64,000 bases of DNA from Cyclobacteriaceae bacterium (GCA_013141055.1 JABFRS010000001.1:3199187-3263186); one strand, 5' to 3'; positions 1 through 7,464 are shown, counted from the stretch's first letter. Program-made: numbers and translations. Notes: generated by a model from the letters alone, not told the origin.

Positions 1-605
1 GGAACAATTGTACTGTCGCCTCTGATCCTTCCTGAATAGGTTTCAACTCCGACCAATATAGTTCCTGCTGATTTTTTTTGCCACTCATTCTGTAAGTACA
101 TAGCCTGGGCAGAGAATCGCTTATTGTTTACGATGTATTGTAGCGATCCGCCGAACATTGTCACCTTAAGATCAGGTCTTGAATAGTATTGATCGCTGCC
201 AGAGGCTGTTCCTTTGGGAAACAAGTAAAAACCTTTGTAAAACTGGCCGACAAGGTCAAACGTAAATCTCTGAGAGTATTTATGGAATTGAAGATCCAGA
301 TAACTTGTCTTTCCCTGACCTTCATCAGGATTGAGATAGCCAATTCCTGTTGCAATGTTGAATGTTGCCCATTTATAGCTCGCCCCAATTCCGAAATTAA
401 CTTTTGCGTTGGGTATATAATTTATTGTGTAAGGAGTTTTCTCATTTTTTAAAGTCAGAGCTGTATACTTCTGTGAGAGAAATGCTCTTCCGGTAATTAA
501 ATGCGTGTAAGAAGCATAATAGGTAGAATCATGCTGGGCTTGAGTACCATGGCTGCTAATAATAATCAGAAGGAAAATAAAAATAACGGATTTGATTCTA
601 CCCAT
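1..605 (-). CDS. DUF4421-like exported outer-membrane protein, 3' end outside window
   Basis: The reading frame is open from the ATG at 605 to the window edge (201 codons), so the C-terminus is missing. The N-terminus is a signal peptide (MGRIKSVIFIFLLIIISSHG, cleavage near a TQAQ site). The rest is rich in alternating aromatic/polar strands such as GASYKWATFNIATGIGYLNP and LQFHKYSQRFTFDLVGQFYKGF, typical of a beta-barrel. The strand pattern and the KGFYLFP segment resemble the DUF4421 family of Bacteroidota, whose function is unknown. It starts 4 nt after the stop of the SDR gene, so the two are probably co-transcribed. Exported and beta-rich is seen directly; the family name is a recollection and moderately sure. 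Confidence 0.7.
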   Translation of the reverse strand, partial: MGRIKSVIFIFLLIIISSHGTQAQHDSTYYASYTHLITGRAFLSQKYTALTLKNEKTPYTINYIPNAKVNFGIGASYKWATFNIATGIGYLNPDEGQGKTSYLDLQFHKYSQRFTFDLVGQFYKGFYLFPKGTASGSDQYYSRPDLKVTMFGGSLQYIVNNKRFSAQAMYLQNEWQKKSAGTILVGVETYSGRIRGDSTIV

Positions 606-609
606 TCTG

Positions 610-1371
610 TTATTGTGCAAGGTATCCACCATCAATTTCGAGTGCCGTACCTGTTATAAAACTACTGTCATCAGATGCCAGGAAAAGAAAACTCTTAGCG
701 ACCTCTTCAGGTTTTCCGAAGCGCTTCAATGGATGAAGCTCTGTAATTTGTCTTTTAACCTTTTCATTATCGGTAATTCCTCCTTTTGTAAGCAAGGGAG
801 TTTCAATAAATCCCGGGCAGATAGCATTGACTCTTATGTTGTCTGAAGCATACTCCAGAGCAGCTGTCTGTGTAAGGCCAATAATTCCATGCTTGGAGGC
901 AACGTATGCGGCTGAATTTGCAAACCCAACTTTACCATGAATGGATGACATGTTAATAATAGTACCACTTTTCTGTGATGACATCTGCTTAAGTTGATAT
1001 CTCATGCAATTAAAAACGCTTGTGAGATTTATGTGGATAATGCTGTTCCATTCTTCTTCTTTCGTCTCAACAATTTTTTCCCCACCACCGCCAACACCAG
1101 CGTTGTTTAATGCAACATCAAGAGAACCAAACTTTTCGATGACAGTCGTAATAACAGCGGCAATCTGATCAGCCTTTGTTACATCACACTCCAGAAATAT
1201 TGATTTATCATTTTCTGCTTTTATTTCCAGCATCGCTGAATCATATGCTACCGACTTAATATCAACTACTACTACGTTTGCTCCTTCGGCAGCTGCTATT
1301 ACAGCAGATGCCTTTCCTATCCCTGATAGTCCACCAGTAATTAATACAGTCTTGTTCTCAAGTTTCTTCAT
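610..1371 (-). CDS. SDR family oxidoreductase (classical short-chain dehydrogenase)
   Basis: A 253-residue cytoplasmic NAD(P)-dependent oxidoreductase of the classical short-chain type. The cofactor glycine motif TGGLSGIG is at 12-19, NNAG at 89-92, and the catalytic set is S143, Y156 and K160 (YVASK). The C-terminal PGFIETPL and FITGTALEIDGG segments are typical. D37 after the second beta-strand (VVVVDI) suggests NAD(H) preference; this is an inference. Substrate cannot be told from sequence. It lies 4 nt upstream of the DUF4421-like gene on the same strand and downstream of a strong hairpin that separates it from the OmpA lipoprotein gene. Confidence 0.92.
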   Translation of the reverse strand: MKKLENKTVLITGGLSGIGKASAVIAAAEGANVVVVDIKSVAYDSAMLEIKAENDKSIFLECDVTKADQIAAVITTVIEKFGSLDVALNNAGVGGGGEKIVETKEEEWNSIIHINLTSVFNCMRYQLKQMSSQKSGTIINMSSIHGKVGFANSAAYVASKHGIIGLTQTAALEYASDNIRVNAICPGFIETPLLTKGGITDNEKVKRQITELHPLKRFGKPEEVAKSFLFLASDDSSFITGTALEIDGGYLAQ

Positions 1372-1384
1372 GATGCTTTAAATT

Positions 1385-1416
1385 AACAACCCACCTGATG
1401 GATCAGGCAGGTTGTT
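1385..1416 (-). terminator. Stem-loop after the OmpA lipoprotein gene
   Basis: A 14-bp arm (1385-1398) pairs with 1403-1416 with only two mismatched positions around a 4-nt TGGA loop. It lies between the stop of the OmpA lipoprotein gene and the start of the SDR gene, both on the minus strand. The T-run after it is weak (TTGTTAATTT), so it may be a leaky terminator or an mRNA-processing/stability element. Confidence 0.55.
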
Positions 1417-1450
1417 TAAAATGACTTCTTAAAAAATGCTTTACTCCTTC

Positions 1451-2128
1451 TTACTGACCTAACTCTCCCTTTTCAGCAAGCTTTTGCATTTTCTTGTTGG
1501 CATAGATTGCGACCTCTACACGTCTGTTTTCAGAATCTGTTGTTGAAATAGGTTGCGTTTCACCATAACCGGTAGTGGTCACTCTGCTGCCTTTTACTCC
1601 AAGTGATTCGAGGTAATCAGAAACAGCATTCGCTCTTTTCTTTGAAAGTTGCATATTATAGTCATCCTTACCAGTGGCATCCGTGTGACCTTCTACCAAA
1701 ACGTTTGTATCATCATACTTATTAAGGGTTTTGGCAAGTGAGTTAAGATTTTCCTTTGTTGAGGAATTCAATACATATGAGTCAAGAGCAAACATAAGAC
1801 CTGAATCGAATGTGATCTTGATACCTTCTCCGACACGTTCTACATTGGCTCCTTTAAGATCATTTTTCAATTCCTCAGCTTGCTTGTCCATATGACGACC
1901 AATGATCGCTCCGGTTGCTCCGCCTACACCAGCACCAATAATGGCACCTACTGCAGTATTATTAGAACCTTTCCCGATCAATCCACCAATAACGGCACCT
2001 GCACCAGCACCAATGGCTGTTCCTTTTGCTGTATTGGAGGCTTTGCATCCACCCAGAATTACTTGCATGGTAAAAATTATTACTGTCAACCAGATTCCGG
2101 TTTGCAGCTTTGAATTTAGATTTTTCAT
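1451..2128 (-). CDS. Glycine-zipper OmpA-family lipoprotein
   Basis: A 225-residue outer-membrane lipoprotein that probably ties the outer membrane to peptidoglycan. I use the ATG at 2128; the longer frame would begin with TTG two codons earlier. A hydrophobic signal ends in the lipobox LGGC (Cys 28). Next comes a glycine-zipper repeat (GTAIGAGAGAVIGGLIG, then VGAIIGAGVGGATGAIIG) of the YMGG/Rick_17kDa type, then a C-terminal OmpA peptidoglycan-binding domain with EGHTDATG and the NMQLSKKRANAVSDYL helix. Stress-induced members of this architecture are common. A TGGCA-N6-TTTAA box lies 43 nt upstream of the ATG (see findings). Confidence 0.93.
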   Translation of the reverse strand: MKNLNSKLQTGIWLTVIIFTMQVILGGCKASNTAKGTAIGAGAGAVIGGLIGKGSNNTAVGAIIGAGVGGATGAIIGRHMDKQAEELKNDLKGANVERVGEGIKITFDSGLMFALDSYVLNSSTKENLNSLAKTLNKYDDTNVLVEGHTDATGKDDYNMQLSKKRANAVSDYLESLGVKGSRVTTTGYGETQPISTTDSENRRVEVAIYANKKMQKLAEKGELGQ

Positions 2129-2155
2129 AATCAATGTCTTTTTTGATTCAGCTTA

Positions 2156-2171
2156 TTAAAGAATAATGCCA
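2156..2171 (-). promoter_or_regulatory. TGGCA-N6-TTTAA box upstream of the OmpA lipoprotein gene
   Basis: On the minus strand the sequence reads TGGCA TTATTC TTTAA, with its first base 43 nt before the ATG at 2128. The spacing between GG and the TTT element equals that of a -24/-12 (sigma-54 type) promoter, but the usual GC of the -12 element is absent. Similar boxes precede five other transcription units in the window. Confidence 0.35.
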
Positions 2172-2264
2172 GACGGAATTAATCTAAAAAAACAGATTGC
2201 TTGAAGTGGAATTAAATCTTTGTGTAATAATTTCCCCGAAGAATTTATGGATTGCAATAAGGAA

Positions 2265-3245
2265 TTAATTTCCCATTGACTGATTTTGAATAGATGCTAA
2301 CTGAACAATCTTCTCATACTCTGATGGAGTAAGATCATTATAAAAATAATGGATAGGATTGATCTGCATTCCATTTAAGACAACCTCATAATGTAAATGT
2401 GGTGCAGTAGATTGTCCTGTATTCCCAACGAATGCGATGGGTTCGCCTCTTGAGATATGATCTCCGGTCTTTACAATGAAATCTTTCAAATGCGCATATC
2501 GTGTCTGATAGCCGAAACCGTGGTCGATGATGACCATCTTGCCATAGCCAACAAAAGCTGTGTCTGCAGCGATGACAACACCATCAGCAGTTGAATAAAT
2601 GGGAGTTCCTTCCGGTGCTGAGAAATCAATTCCCTGGTGCATTTTGATCACTTTATAAAAAGGGTGCAATCTTGGACCGAATCCTGAGGCGAGTGCAGTT
2701 AAATGCTGATTAGAGATTGGTTGAATAGCAGGTATTGCTGCGAAAAGTTTTTGCTTATCATTCGCAATTCTTAATAATTCATCCTGTGAGATTGATTCTA
2801 TATAGATCTTTCTTCTTACTTTATCGATCTTCTCATGTAGTTCAGCAATGTATTCAGCGTTCTTGATTTTCTTCGCACGGATATCTGAGTAACGGTCTCT
2901 TCCACCAACACCACCTTTTCTTACTGCAGGATCGATGGGTTCTGTACCAAGAACAGCGCGGTAAACGTAGTCGTCCCTTTTCTCAATAGAAGTTAGTGCG
3001 TCGTTAAGATTATTGATCTTGTTATTCAGTTCTGCATAGCTTACTTCAAGATCTTTTAAATCATTTTTCAGTTTCAGTTCATTAGGCATTTCGAAAAAAC
3101 TGATGTATAAATAGAATAAGCTGAATGCTCCAACCACTACCATGACCGTTGTGCGAATGGCTTTTAATATTTTATGCCAAATTCCGTACTCCACCCGAGT
3201 GTATCGTGATGTTGAAGGATCGTAGTAATAAAATACTTTGGTCAT
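2265..3245 (-). CDS. M23 family metallopeptidase (peptidoglycan endopeptidase)
   Basis: A 326-residue, single-span inner-membrane protein whose periplasmic part probably cuts peptidoglycan cross-links. The N-terminus starts with MTKVFYYYDPSTSRYTRVEY, conserved in Bacteroidota M23 proteins, then a membrane helix at about 31-52, a coiled-coil region at 55-165, and a LytM/M23 domain at 180-300. Zinc ligands are present: H203 and D207 in HQGID, and H285 in PHLHYE; H252 (YAHL) is the other active-site His, so the enzyme should be active. It is in the same orientation as the OmpA lipoprotein gene downstream. An intrinsic-terminator-like hairpin lies in the short stretch before its ATG, which makes attenuation or an upstream RNA gene possible. 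Confidence 0.95.
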   Translation of the reverse strand: MTKVFYYYDPSTSRYTRVEYGIWHKILKAIRTTVMVVVGAFSLFYLYISFFEMPNELKLKNDLKDLEVSYAELNNKINNLNDALTSIEKRDDYVYRAVLGTEPIDPAVRKGGVGGRDRYSDIRAKKIKNAEYIAELHEKIDKVRRKIYIESISQDELLRIANDKQKLFAAIPAIQPISNQHLTALASGFGPRLHPFYKVIKMHQGIDFSAPEGTPIYSTADGVVIAADTAFVGYGKMVIIDHGFGYQTRYAHLKDFIVKTGDHISRGEPIAFVGNTGQSTAPHLHYEVVLNGMQINPIHYFYNDLTPSEYEKIVQLASIQNQSMGN

Positions 3246-3270
3246 AACTGTTAATTTTTTTACAGAGATC

Positions 3271-3300
3271 GAAAAAAATGCAGCCGTTAAGCTGCATTTT
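3271..3300 (-). terminator. Intrinsic terminator-like hairpin just upstream of the M23 gene
   Basis: On the minus strand AAAATGCAGC (3300-3291) pairs perfectly with GCTGCATTTT (3284-3275) around a 6-nt loop and runs into seven T residues. No coding gene ends here: it lies 26 nt before the M23 start codon. It therefore terminates a short upstream transcript, or acts as an attenuator in the M23 leader. Confidence 0.6.
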
Positions 3301-3358
3301 GAAGAAGCGTAACCTGTAAACGAAATGCTCCTTTTGAGTTAACCTAAATATGCCTTGC
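3271..3358 (-). ncRNA. Candidate small RNA upstream of the M23 gene
   Basis: The stretch 3246-3574 holds no convincing protein gene. Its minus strand has a TGGCA-N6-TTT box at 3383-3368; a start site at the usual distance would fall near 3358, and a near-ideal intrinsic terminator lies at 3300-3271. Together these define a transcript of roughly 85-90 nt with no ATG-led frame before the terminator. The family is not recognised. The alternative is the regulated 5' leader of the M23 mRNA. Confidence 0.35.
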
Positions 3359-3367
3359 AGTCTAACT

Positions 3368-3383
3368 AAAAATAAGTGTGCCA
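3368..3383 (-). promoter_or_regulatory. TGGCA-N6-TTT box upstream of the candidate small RNA
   Basis: The minus strand reads TGGCA CACTTA TTTTT. It has the same layout as the boxes before the neighbouring envelope genes and lies about 25 nt before the inferred 5' end of the candidate small RNA ending at 3271. Confidence 0.3.
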
Positions 3384-3525
3384 GTAGTCCAACTATGACC
3401 TCTTATCGGGAAAATCACATGAATTCAATTGTGAAATTCATTTGCAGGATTCTTAAACTGGGGAATTAATTCTACGGGGTAAGGGATTTCCCTACTATGA
3501 AGTCGTTTGTGTGACCTCCTTCGAG

Positions 3526-3541
3526 TGGCACGAGAATTTGA
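3526..3541 (+). promoter_or_regulatory. TGGCACG-N4-TTTGA box upstream of the 100-aa exported protein
   Basis: The plus strand reads TGGCA CGAGAA TTTGA, starting 49 nt before the ATG at 3575. TGGCACG is the full -24 consensus of sigma-54 promoters; the downstream half is TTTG instead of TTGC. Nearby inverted repeats (GTAAGGGATTTCCCTAC at 3479-3495) could be a control site. Confidence 0.35.
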
Positions 3542-3574
3542 CAATACTGTTCATAACCCTTTAAAACAACTAAA

Positions 3575-3877
3575 ATGAAAAACTTGATCAAGACCTCCCT
3601 CTTTCTGGCTACTATAGCTCTTGCTACTCCTTCTTATTCTATGAATACAACTACTCCTGTTGCCACTGCTGCTCAGCCAATGAATTCTGACGCTTCACAG
3701 CTTGCCAATCGGTTAGAGGAAATCAACGCGATGGATAAGGATGGTTTGTCAAGACCTGAGAAACGTGAATTGAGAAGAGAAGTAAGAGCAATCAAGAAAA
3801 CCCAGGATAGCGGCGGCGTCTATATCTCTGTAGGTGGTCTTCTCTTGATTATTATTCTTCTGATTATTCTTCTTTAA
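3575..3877 (+). CDS. Small exported protein with C-terminal membrane anchor
   Basis: This 100-residue protein begins with a signal peptide (MKNLIKTSLFLATIALATPSYS). A charged, probably helical middle follows (ANRLEEINAMDKDGLSRPEKR, then ELRREVRAIKK), and the protein ends in a very hydrophobic helix (VYISVGGLLLIIILLIILL). It is thus anchored by its C-terminus with a short basic/acidic domain outside the cytoplasm. Similar small proteins with the GGVYISVGG-then-helix ending are common in Bacteroidota, without known function. It shares the TGGCA-type upstream box with neighbouring stress-type genes. No enzyme motif is visible. Confidence 0.8.
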   Translation: MKNLIKTSLFLATIALATPSYSMNTTTPVATAAQPMNSDASQLANRLEEINAMDKDGLSRPEKRELRREVRAIKKTQDSGGVYISVGGLLLIIILLIILL

Positions 3878-3911
3878 GGTAAGGAAGAACTTTAAAGAAT
3901 TTCAGGTTTAG

Positions 3912-3931
3912 GGTCCATTTTGAATTGGACC
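3912..3931 (+). terminator. Weak hairpin after the 100-aa protein gene
   Basis: GGTCCA (3912-3917) pairs with TGGACC (3926-3931) around an 8-nt loop between the two small exported-protein genes. The tail TTACACTTT is only partly T-rich, so termination is probably incomplete. Confidence 0.4.
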
Positions 3932-3965
3932 TTACACTTTAATTAAATCAACTAAAAATAGAATT

Positions 3966-4472
3966 ATGAAGAAGTTATTGATTGTTTGCTCTGTTGCATT
4001 CCTCGGGTTGTTATCAACTACACAGGTCAATGCTCAGGCAATGAACCAAACTTATAATACAGCACTTGGTGTTAAAGTATGGGGTGATGGAGGTGGTATA
4101 ACCTTTAAGCATTTTGTGAAAACCGATCGTGCATTTGAAGCGATAGGATATTTCTGGAGTCGCGGGGCGAGAATCACAGGACTGTATGAATTTCATTTTG
4201 ATTTTCCTGATGCACCGGGATTGCAGTGGTATGTTGGTCCAGGAGCTCACGTTGGCTTTTACAATAATCGTTACTATGACAATAACCCAAATAACTACCC
4301 GAATTCTTCCGCTGCATTTGTGGGACTTGATGGCGTTTTAGGTCTTGATTATAAGTTTGACGGGGTCCCTATTAATCTTTCGCTTGATTGGCAGCCATCC
4401 TTTGAATTTGGAGATGGACGTGGTTTTTACGGTGGATGGGGTGGTCTTGGTATCAGATATACTTTCAATTAG
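3966..4472 (+). CDS. Small outer-membrane beta-barrel protein
   Basis: A 168-residue protein with a signal peptide ending VNAQA. The mature part is made of alternating aromatic strands (GITFKHFVKTDRAFEAIGYFWS, TGLYEFHFDF, LQWYVGPGAHVGFY) and ends in IRYTFN, a typical outer-membrane insertion end with terminal aromatic residues. Size and pattern fit an eight-stranded barrel. It carries no enzyme motif. A strong bidirectional terminator follows directly. Function is unknown; porin-like or structural roles are both possible. Confidence 0.8.
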   Translation: MKKLLIVCSVAFLGLLSTTQVNAQAMNQTYNTALGVKVWGDGGGITFKHFVKTDRAFEAIGYFWSRGARITGLYEFHFDFPDAPGLQWYVGPGAHVGFYNNRYYDNNPNNYPNSSAAFVGLDGVLGLDYKFDGVPINLSLDWQPSFEFGDGRGFYGGWGGLGIRYTFN

Positions 4473-4476
4473 AAAT

Positions 4477-4506
4477 AAAAAAAGAGGCATTCAGCCTCTT
4501 TTTTTT
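4477..4506. terminator. Bidirectional intrinsic terminator between convergent genes
   Basis: A perfect stem with A-rich left arm and GAGGC (4484-4488), loop ATTCA, and GCCTC followed by T8 on the right. It serves the beta-barrel gene on the plus strand and can also end the ArsC-like gene on the minus strand. Confidence 0.9.
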
Positions 4507-4520
4507 GCCCGCATTTTCCT

Positions 4521-4958
4521 TTAGAGAGGCGTTCTCTTTTCCTCTTTATTAGCATCAGCGTTACGCTCAACTCCTTCCGTAGTGGTGTTTTTATTAAGTA
4601 GATCATACGCCGAAGCATATGTATAGGCTTTCTTGCCAATGATTGTTATGGGAGTATTCAGGAGAATAGGCTCATGTTTTAAAGTGATCAAAAGATCGTT
4701 ATCACTCATCCCATTCATCATTTTAGGATTACTGGACTCGAATCTGTCTTTATAAGTCGGATCAATAAGGGCCTTTACGTTAACATTCATCTTTGTTGCT
4801 ATCTCTGCAAGTTGAGTTTCTGTCAATGCTTCCTTTTTAAGATCCAGGGTCTTTACCTTATAAGTCTGTATTGTTTCTATAAAAGCACGGGCTTTTTTGT
4901 CATCATTTTTGTCAGAATGATAAATGAATGTTAATTCGTTGGGCTCATTTTCTATCAT
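4521..4958 (-). CDS. ArsC/Spx-fold protein lacking the catalytic cysteine
   Basis: A 145-residue cytoplasmic protein. LTFIYHSDKNDDKKARAFI at the N-terminus and DLLITLKHEPILLNTPITII near residues 88-107 match the layout of ArsC-family proteins (start YHNPxCSxSR; later LIxxPILIxRPI). The position of the catalytic Cys is Asn18 here, the protein has no cysteine at all, and the Arg of the xRPI motif is Thr. Arsenate reduction is therefore not expected; the fold may be kept for binding, as in Spx-like regulators. The C-terminal 25 residues are charged and probably disordered. It sits between the DUF4142 gene and the terminator, on the same strand as DUF4142. Confidence 0.7.
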   Translation of the reverse strand: MIENEPNELTFIYHSDKNDDKKARAFIETIQTYKVKTLDLKKEALTETQLAEIATKMNVNVKALIDPTYKDRFESSNPKMMNGMSDNDLLITLKHEPILLNTPITIIGKKAYTYASAYDLLNKNTTTEGVERNADANKEEKRTPL

Positions 4959-4995
4959 GTTGATTCATTTTAGGGTTAGAATGGATAAATAACCA

Positions 4996-5640
4996 TCAGG
5001 TTGGTTTTGCAGCCTTCCTTCTGATGCGAATGCTTTTTACTTTGTCAAGGTGAGTTTCAATTAGAGGAAGATACTGGGACGCGAAATTTCTAACATCAGC
5101 ATTTTTATAGTCTTTAGCTCTATTGAATTGCCGGATATCCCTTCGATGATCGATCTTCATCATCTTAATAAACTTCCTGTCAAATTTCCTTGATTCAAGC
5201 GCAAGAAGATATTTCAATCCATCCTGTTTATCTTCACTAATTGTGTCTGGTAACGGAAATGAAAGCTGTTGCGTCAGCCGTTTAAGATTGTTCAGCATTG
5301 AGGTCTGATCTTTTATCATCAATGCTCCGTAATCTTTTATTTCCTGAGTAGATCCTTTCCTTACTGCAGCTTTGCCCTCTAGAATTCCCATCATGCGTGC
5401 ATCAGCCGCTTTTAATATAAAATCTGATTCATCCTTGGAAAGACTTTGATACTGGATGGTCTTCTTTTCAGATTTCTTGATTGAATCAATTTTTCCTTGC
5501 TTTCCTGTGTCGGAAGATTTTGACTTGTTATTTTCTTTTTTCTCAGTATTCGAACCAGATCCACATCCCAGAAGTATGCAAAATGACCCTGTCAATAAGA
5601 TTCTAAAGTATGTTCTTTTCATCCTTCTGGATAACGTCAT
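4996..5640 (-). CDS. DUF4142 lipoprotein
   Basis: A 214-residue lipoprotein. The signal ends in lipobox LLGC (Cys 26; an alternative start is Met 7). A Lys/Ser-rich linker of about 40 residues leads into a ferritin-like four-helix DUF4142 domain (FILKAADARMMGILEGKAA, then KDYGALMIKDQTSML). Members are linked with stress responses, but the biochemical role is unknown. Its ATG overlaps the stop of the upstream 126-aa gene by 4 nt (ATGA), indicating translational coupling. Confidence 0.88.
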   Translation of the reverse strand: MTLSRRMKRTYFRILLTGSFCILLGCGSGSNTEKKENNKSKSSDTGKQGKIDSIKKSEKKTIQYQSLSKDESDFILKAADARMMGILEGKAAVRKGSTQEIKDYGALMIKDQTSMLNNLKRLTQQLSFPLPDTISEDKQDGLKYLLALESRKFDRKFIKMMKIDHRRDIRQFNRAKDYKNADVRNFASQYLPLIETHLDKVKSIRIRRKAAKPT

Positions 5641-6017
5641 TTTATTTCTTTCCTGATGCGATTGTATTCTCGTCTTGTGGAATTGGTGCTGGTTCTAATC
5701 CTGTCTACCGAGGCGGTAGTCCACGCATTTTTTGCAGTAAGTGAAGTTTCCTGTAAATCAAATTTTACCCTATTTCTGTATTCGACAAGTTCTTTTTGAT
5801 CTGTTTCCAGCTTTTCTTTTTTGTCACCAGGTGCTTTGACAATTTTTATGTCGATAAGCTTTATTGTTACGTTGATAGAATCTCTCAACTGCATCAATTC
5901 TTTTGAAATCGCAGCACGTTCAAGATTTATATCGACGGAGTCGCTCTTCATTTTTTGTGCAGAGCAAATACCCAACGTGCCGACGGTCAGGAATATTAAA
6001 ATAGCTGTCTTTTTCAT
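5637..6017 (-). CDS. Small exported coiled-coil protein
   Basis: A 126-residue protein with a signal peptide (MKKTAILIFLTVGTLGICSAQ) and a mostly helical, charged mature part with heptad-like spacing (ISKELMQLRDSINVTIKLID, KEKLETDQKELVEYRNRV). No known family is recognised. Its coupling with the DUF4142 lipoprotein suggests a shared periplasmic or envelope role. A TGGCACG-N4-TTTAA box lies 40 nt upstream of the ATG and would drive both genes. Confidence 0.8.
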   Translation of the reverse strand: MKKTAILIFLTVGTLGICSAQKMKSDSVDINLERAAISKELMQLRDSINVTIKLIDIKIVKAPGDKKEKLETDQKELVEYRNRVKFDLQETSLTAKNAWTTASVDRIRTSTNSTRREYNRIRKEIK

Positions 6018-6041
6018 GATTAGTTTCTTTGCGGAAATACC

Positions 6042-6057
6042 TTAAAATTCCGTGCCA
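6042..6057 (-). promoter_or_regulatory. TGGCACG-N4-TTTAA box upstream of the DUF4142 operon
   Basis: The minus strand reads TGGCA CGGAAT TTTAA, its first base 40 nt before the ATG at 6017. The layout equals that of the boxes at 2171, 3526, 7449 and 46928. Confidence 0.35.
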
Positions 6058-6069
6058 TTGGCGTTTTTT

Positions 6070-7275
6070 CTATCGATTGAAGCTGAAAATCAACTCGTCC
6101 TTGTTGACCTTCCCCATCAATTTATCCCTGATCATTTGTGCAGCAATCACACTGAATGTTATTCCATTGCCCCCAAAGCCAAGAGCAAAGGATGTGGCAG
6201 GACGTTGTCTAACGGATCCTATGAATGGAAGGCCATCTTTCGTAATCGCAAATGTTCCTGCCCATTGAAAATCCGTCTTGAAAGGAATGTTAGGGAATAA
6301 TTTGTTAAAGGATTTTTCCAGCGCCTTTGCTTTTCCTGGAAGTGCACTATCTCTTTTGAAAGCACTTGAAAACTCATCATCCTTGCCGCCAATTAGTATT
6401 CTGTTGTCATCTGTTGTTCGGAGGTAGAGGTAAGGGGTAGCGGTTTCCCAGATCAATGAATTATGATACCAGAATTTATTTTCAGAGAATGGTTCGCTCA
6501 CAATAGCGTAAGTAGAATGAAATTCCTCAACCTTTTTTGGTAGGTATTTTTGAGATTCATAACCACTTGCGATGACAAGATGATTGGCAGTAATCGTAGT
6601 TCCAAGGCTCGTGGAAAGAGTAACTGTATTGCGGTGATGTTTGATGTCAAGGACTTCAGTCGCATCAAACACCTGAAGTCTGCCTGTTGCAGCGATATGA
6701 GCAAGGATTGCGTGGGTAAATCTGTAAGCATCTATCTGTGCGCCTTCACTGGATAAAAGTCCGGCAGGAGCATAAAATCCAAACTTGGTTTTTATATCTT
6801 TTTCAGTTAACCATTTTAAATCAATGCCATGTTTTTTGCGGATAGCAAACTCTTTTTCAAGGTCACGGCTATCTTTTTTGGTGGAGGCATATTGAAAACT
6901 TTCTTTAAGCGAAAAGCCAACGTCCGTTTTAAGTTCTTTACAGATCTTTTCAATTTCGTAAATAGAATTAATACATAGCTTATAGCTTCTGGCTGCATTT
7001 CTTTCCCCTACAATCTCTGCCAGCTTGTGAAGAGGAGTATCAATTTCATATTGAAGCAGGGCTGTACTGGCTGCAGTGCTTCCCATTCCTACATGTCGCT
7101 TGTCAACGATGATTACGTCAAATCCTTTTTTGCATAAATGCCATGCAACAAGAGCTCCCGTAATTCCGGCCCCCAAAATAGCAACTTGTGTCCGGCTGTT
7201 TTTTGAAAGTGATGGATAGGTCGCAATGATGCCATTGTTCAATAGCCAGAAAGGATAGGATGATCGGAGATCCAT
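6070..7275 (-). CDS. FAD-dependent oxidoreductase (DAO family)
   Basis: A 401-residue flavoenzyme of the D-amino-acid oxidase / glycine oxidase superfamily. The dinucleotide-binding motif GAGITG is at 35-40 after a beta-strand, followed by the acidic end of strand two (IIVDKR). The C-terminal SFALGFGGNGITF segment is the second FAD-contact motif of the family. Substrate is probably an amine or amino acid, but cannot be assigned. There is no signal peptide, so it acts in the cytoplasm. It is a single gene preceded by a 420-bp region with repeated TGTGGAA elements. Confidence 0.9.
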   Translation of the reverse strand: MDLRSSYPFWLLNNGIIATYPSLSKNSRTQVAILGAGITGALVAWHLCKKGFDVIIVDKRHVGMGSTAASTALLQYEIDTPLHKLAEIVGERNAARSYKLCINSIYEIEKICKELKTDVGFSLKESFQYASTKKDSRDLEKEFAIRKKHGIDLKWLTEKDIKTKFGFYAPAGLLSSEGAQIDAYRFTHAILAHIAATGRLQVFDATEVLDIKHHRNTVTLSTSLGTTITANHLVIASGYESQKYLPKKVEEFHSTYAIVSEPFSENKFWYHNSLIWETATPYLYLRTTDDNRILIGGKDDEFSSAFKRDSALPGKAKALEKSFNKLFPNIPFKTDFQWAGTFAITKDGLPFIGSVRQRPATSFALGFGGNGITFSVIAAQMIRDKLMGKVNKDELIFSFNR

Positions 7276-7348
7276 GGAGTTTTTTAAGAGGATTTATCAG
7301 GATCCCAACACTTATCAAGTAAAACACATGCCACTGTTTTTAAGGTTT

Positions 7349-7399
7349 GTGGAATTCTATGGCACCATATTGTGGAATTCCCGTAGAATTTTTTCCACA
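7349..7399. repeat. Three TGTGGAA elements at 22-bp spacing
   Basis: TGTGGAATTC occurs at 7349-7358 and again at 7371-7380, and the inverted form TTCCACA at 7393-7399. Start-to-start spacing is 22 bp each time, about two helical turns. A TATGG/CCATA inverted repeat (7359-7370) fills the first gap. This looks like an operator array between the FAD oxidoreductase gene and the candidate small gene. Confidence 0.45.
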
Positions 7400-7418
7400 A
7401 AAAAATTGATTTGCAAGC

Positions 7419-7444
7419 AAAAACGCAGTTTTTGGAGCGTTTTT
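7419..7444. other. Hairpin AAAAACGC / GCGTTTTT
   Basis: Perfect 8-bp arms at 7419-7426 and 7437-7444 with a 10-nt loop, in the non-coding stretch 7276-7481. It could be a weak bidirectional terminator or a regulatory structure; no gene ends directly before it. Confidence 0.35.
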
Positions 7445-7448
7445 AATT

Positions 7449-7464
7449 TGGCAAGATTATTTAG
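7449..7464 (+). promoter_or_regulatory. TGGCA-N6-TTTAG box upstream of the candidate small gene
   Basis: The plus strand reads TGGCA AGATTA TTTAG, 33 nt before the ATG at 7482. It fits the shared motif described in the findings. Confidence 0.35.

Noticed and set aside
7360..7375. TGGCACC at 7360 as a further member of the shared motif
   Set aside because: The TT element is displaced by one base and the site is more than 120 nt from the next start codon.
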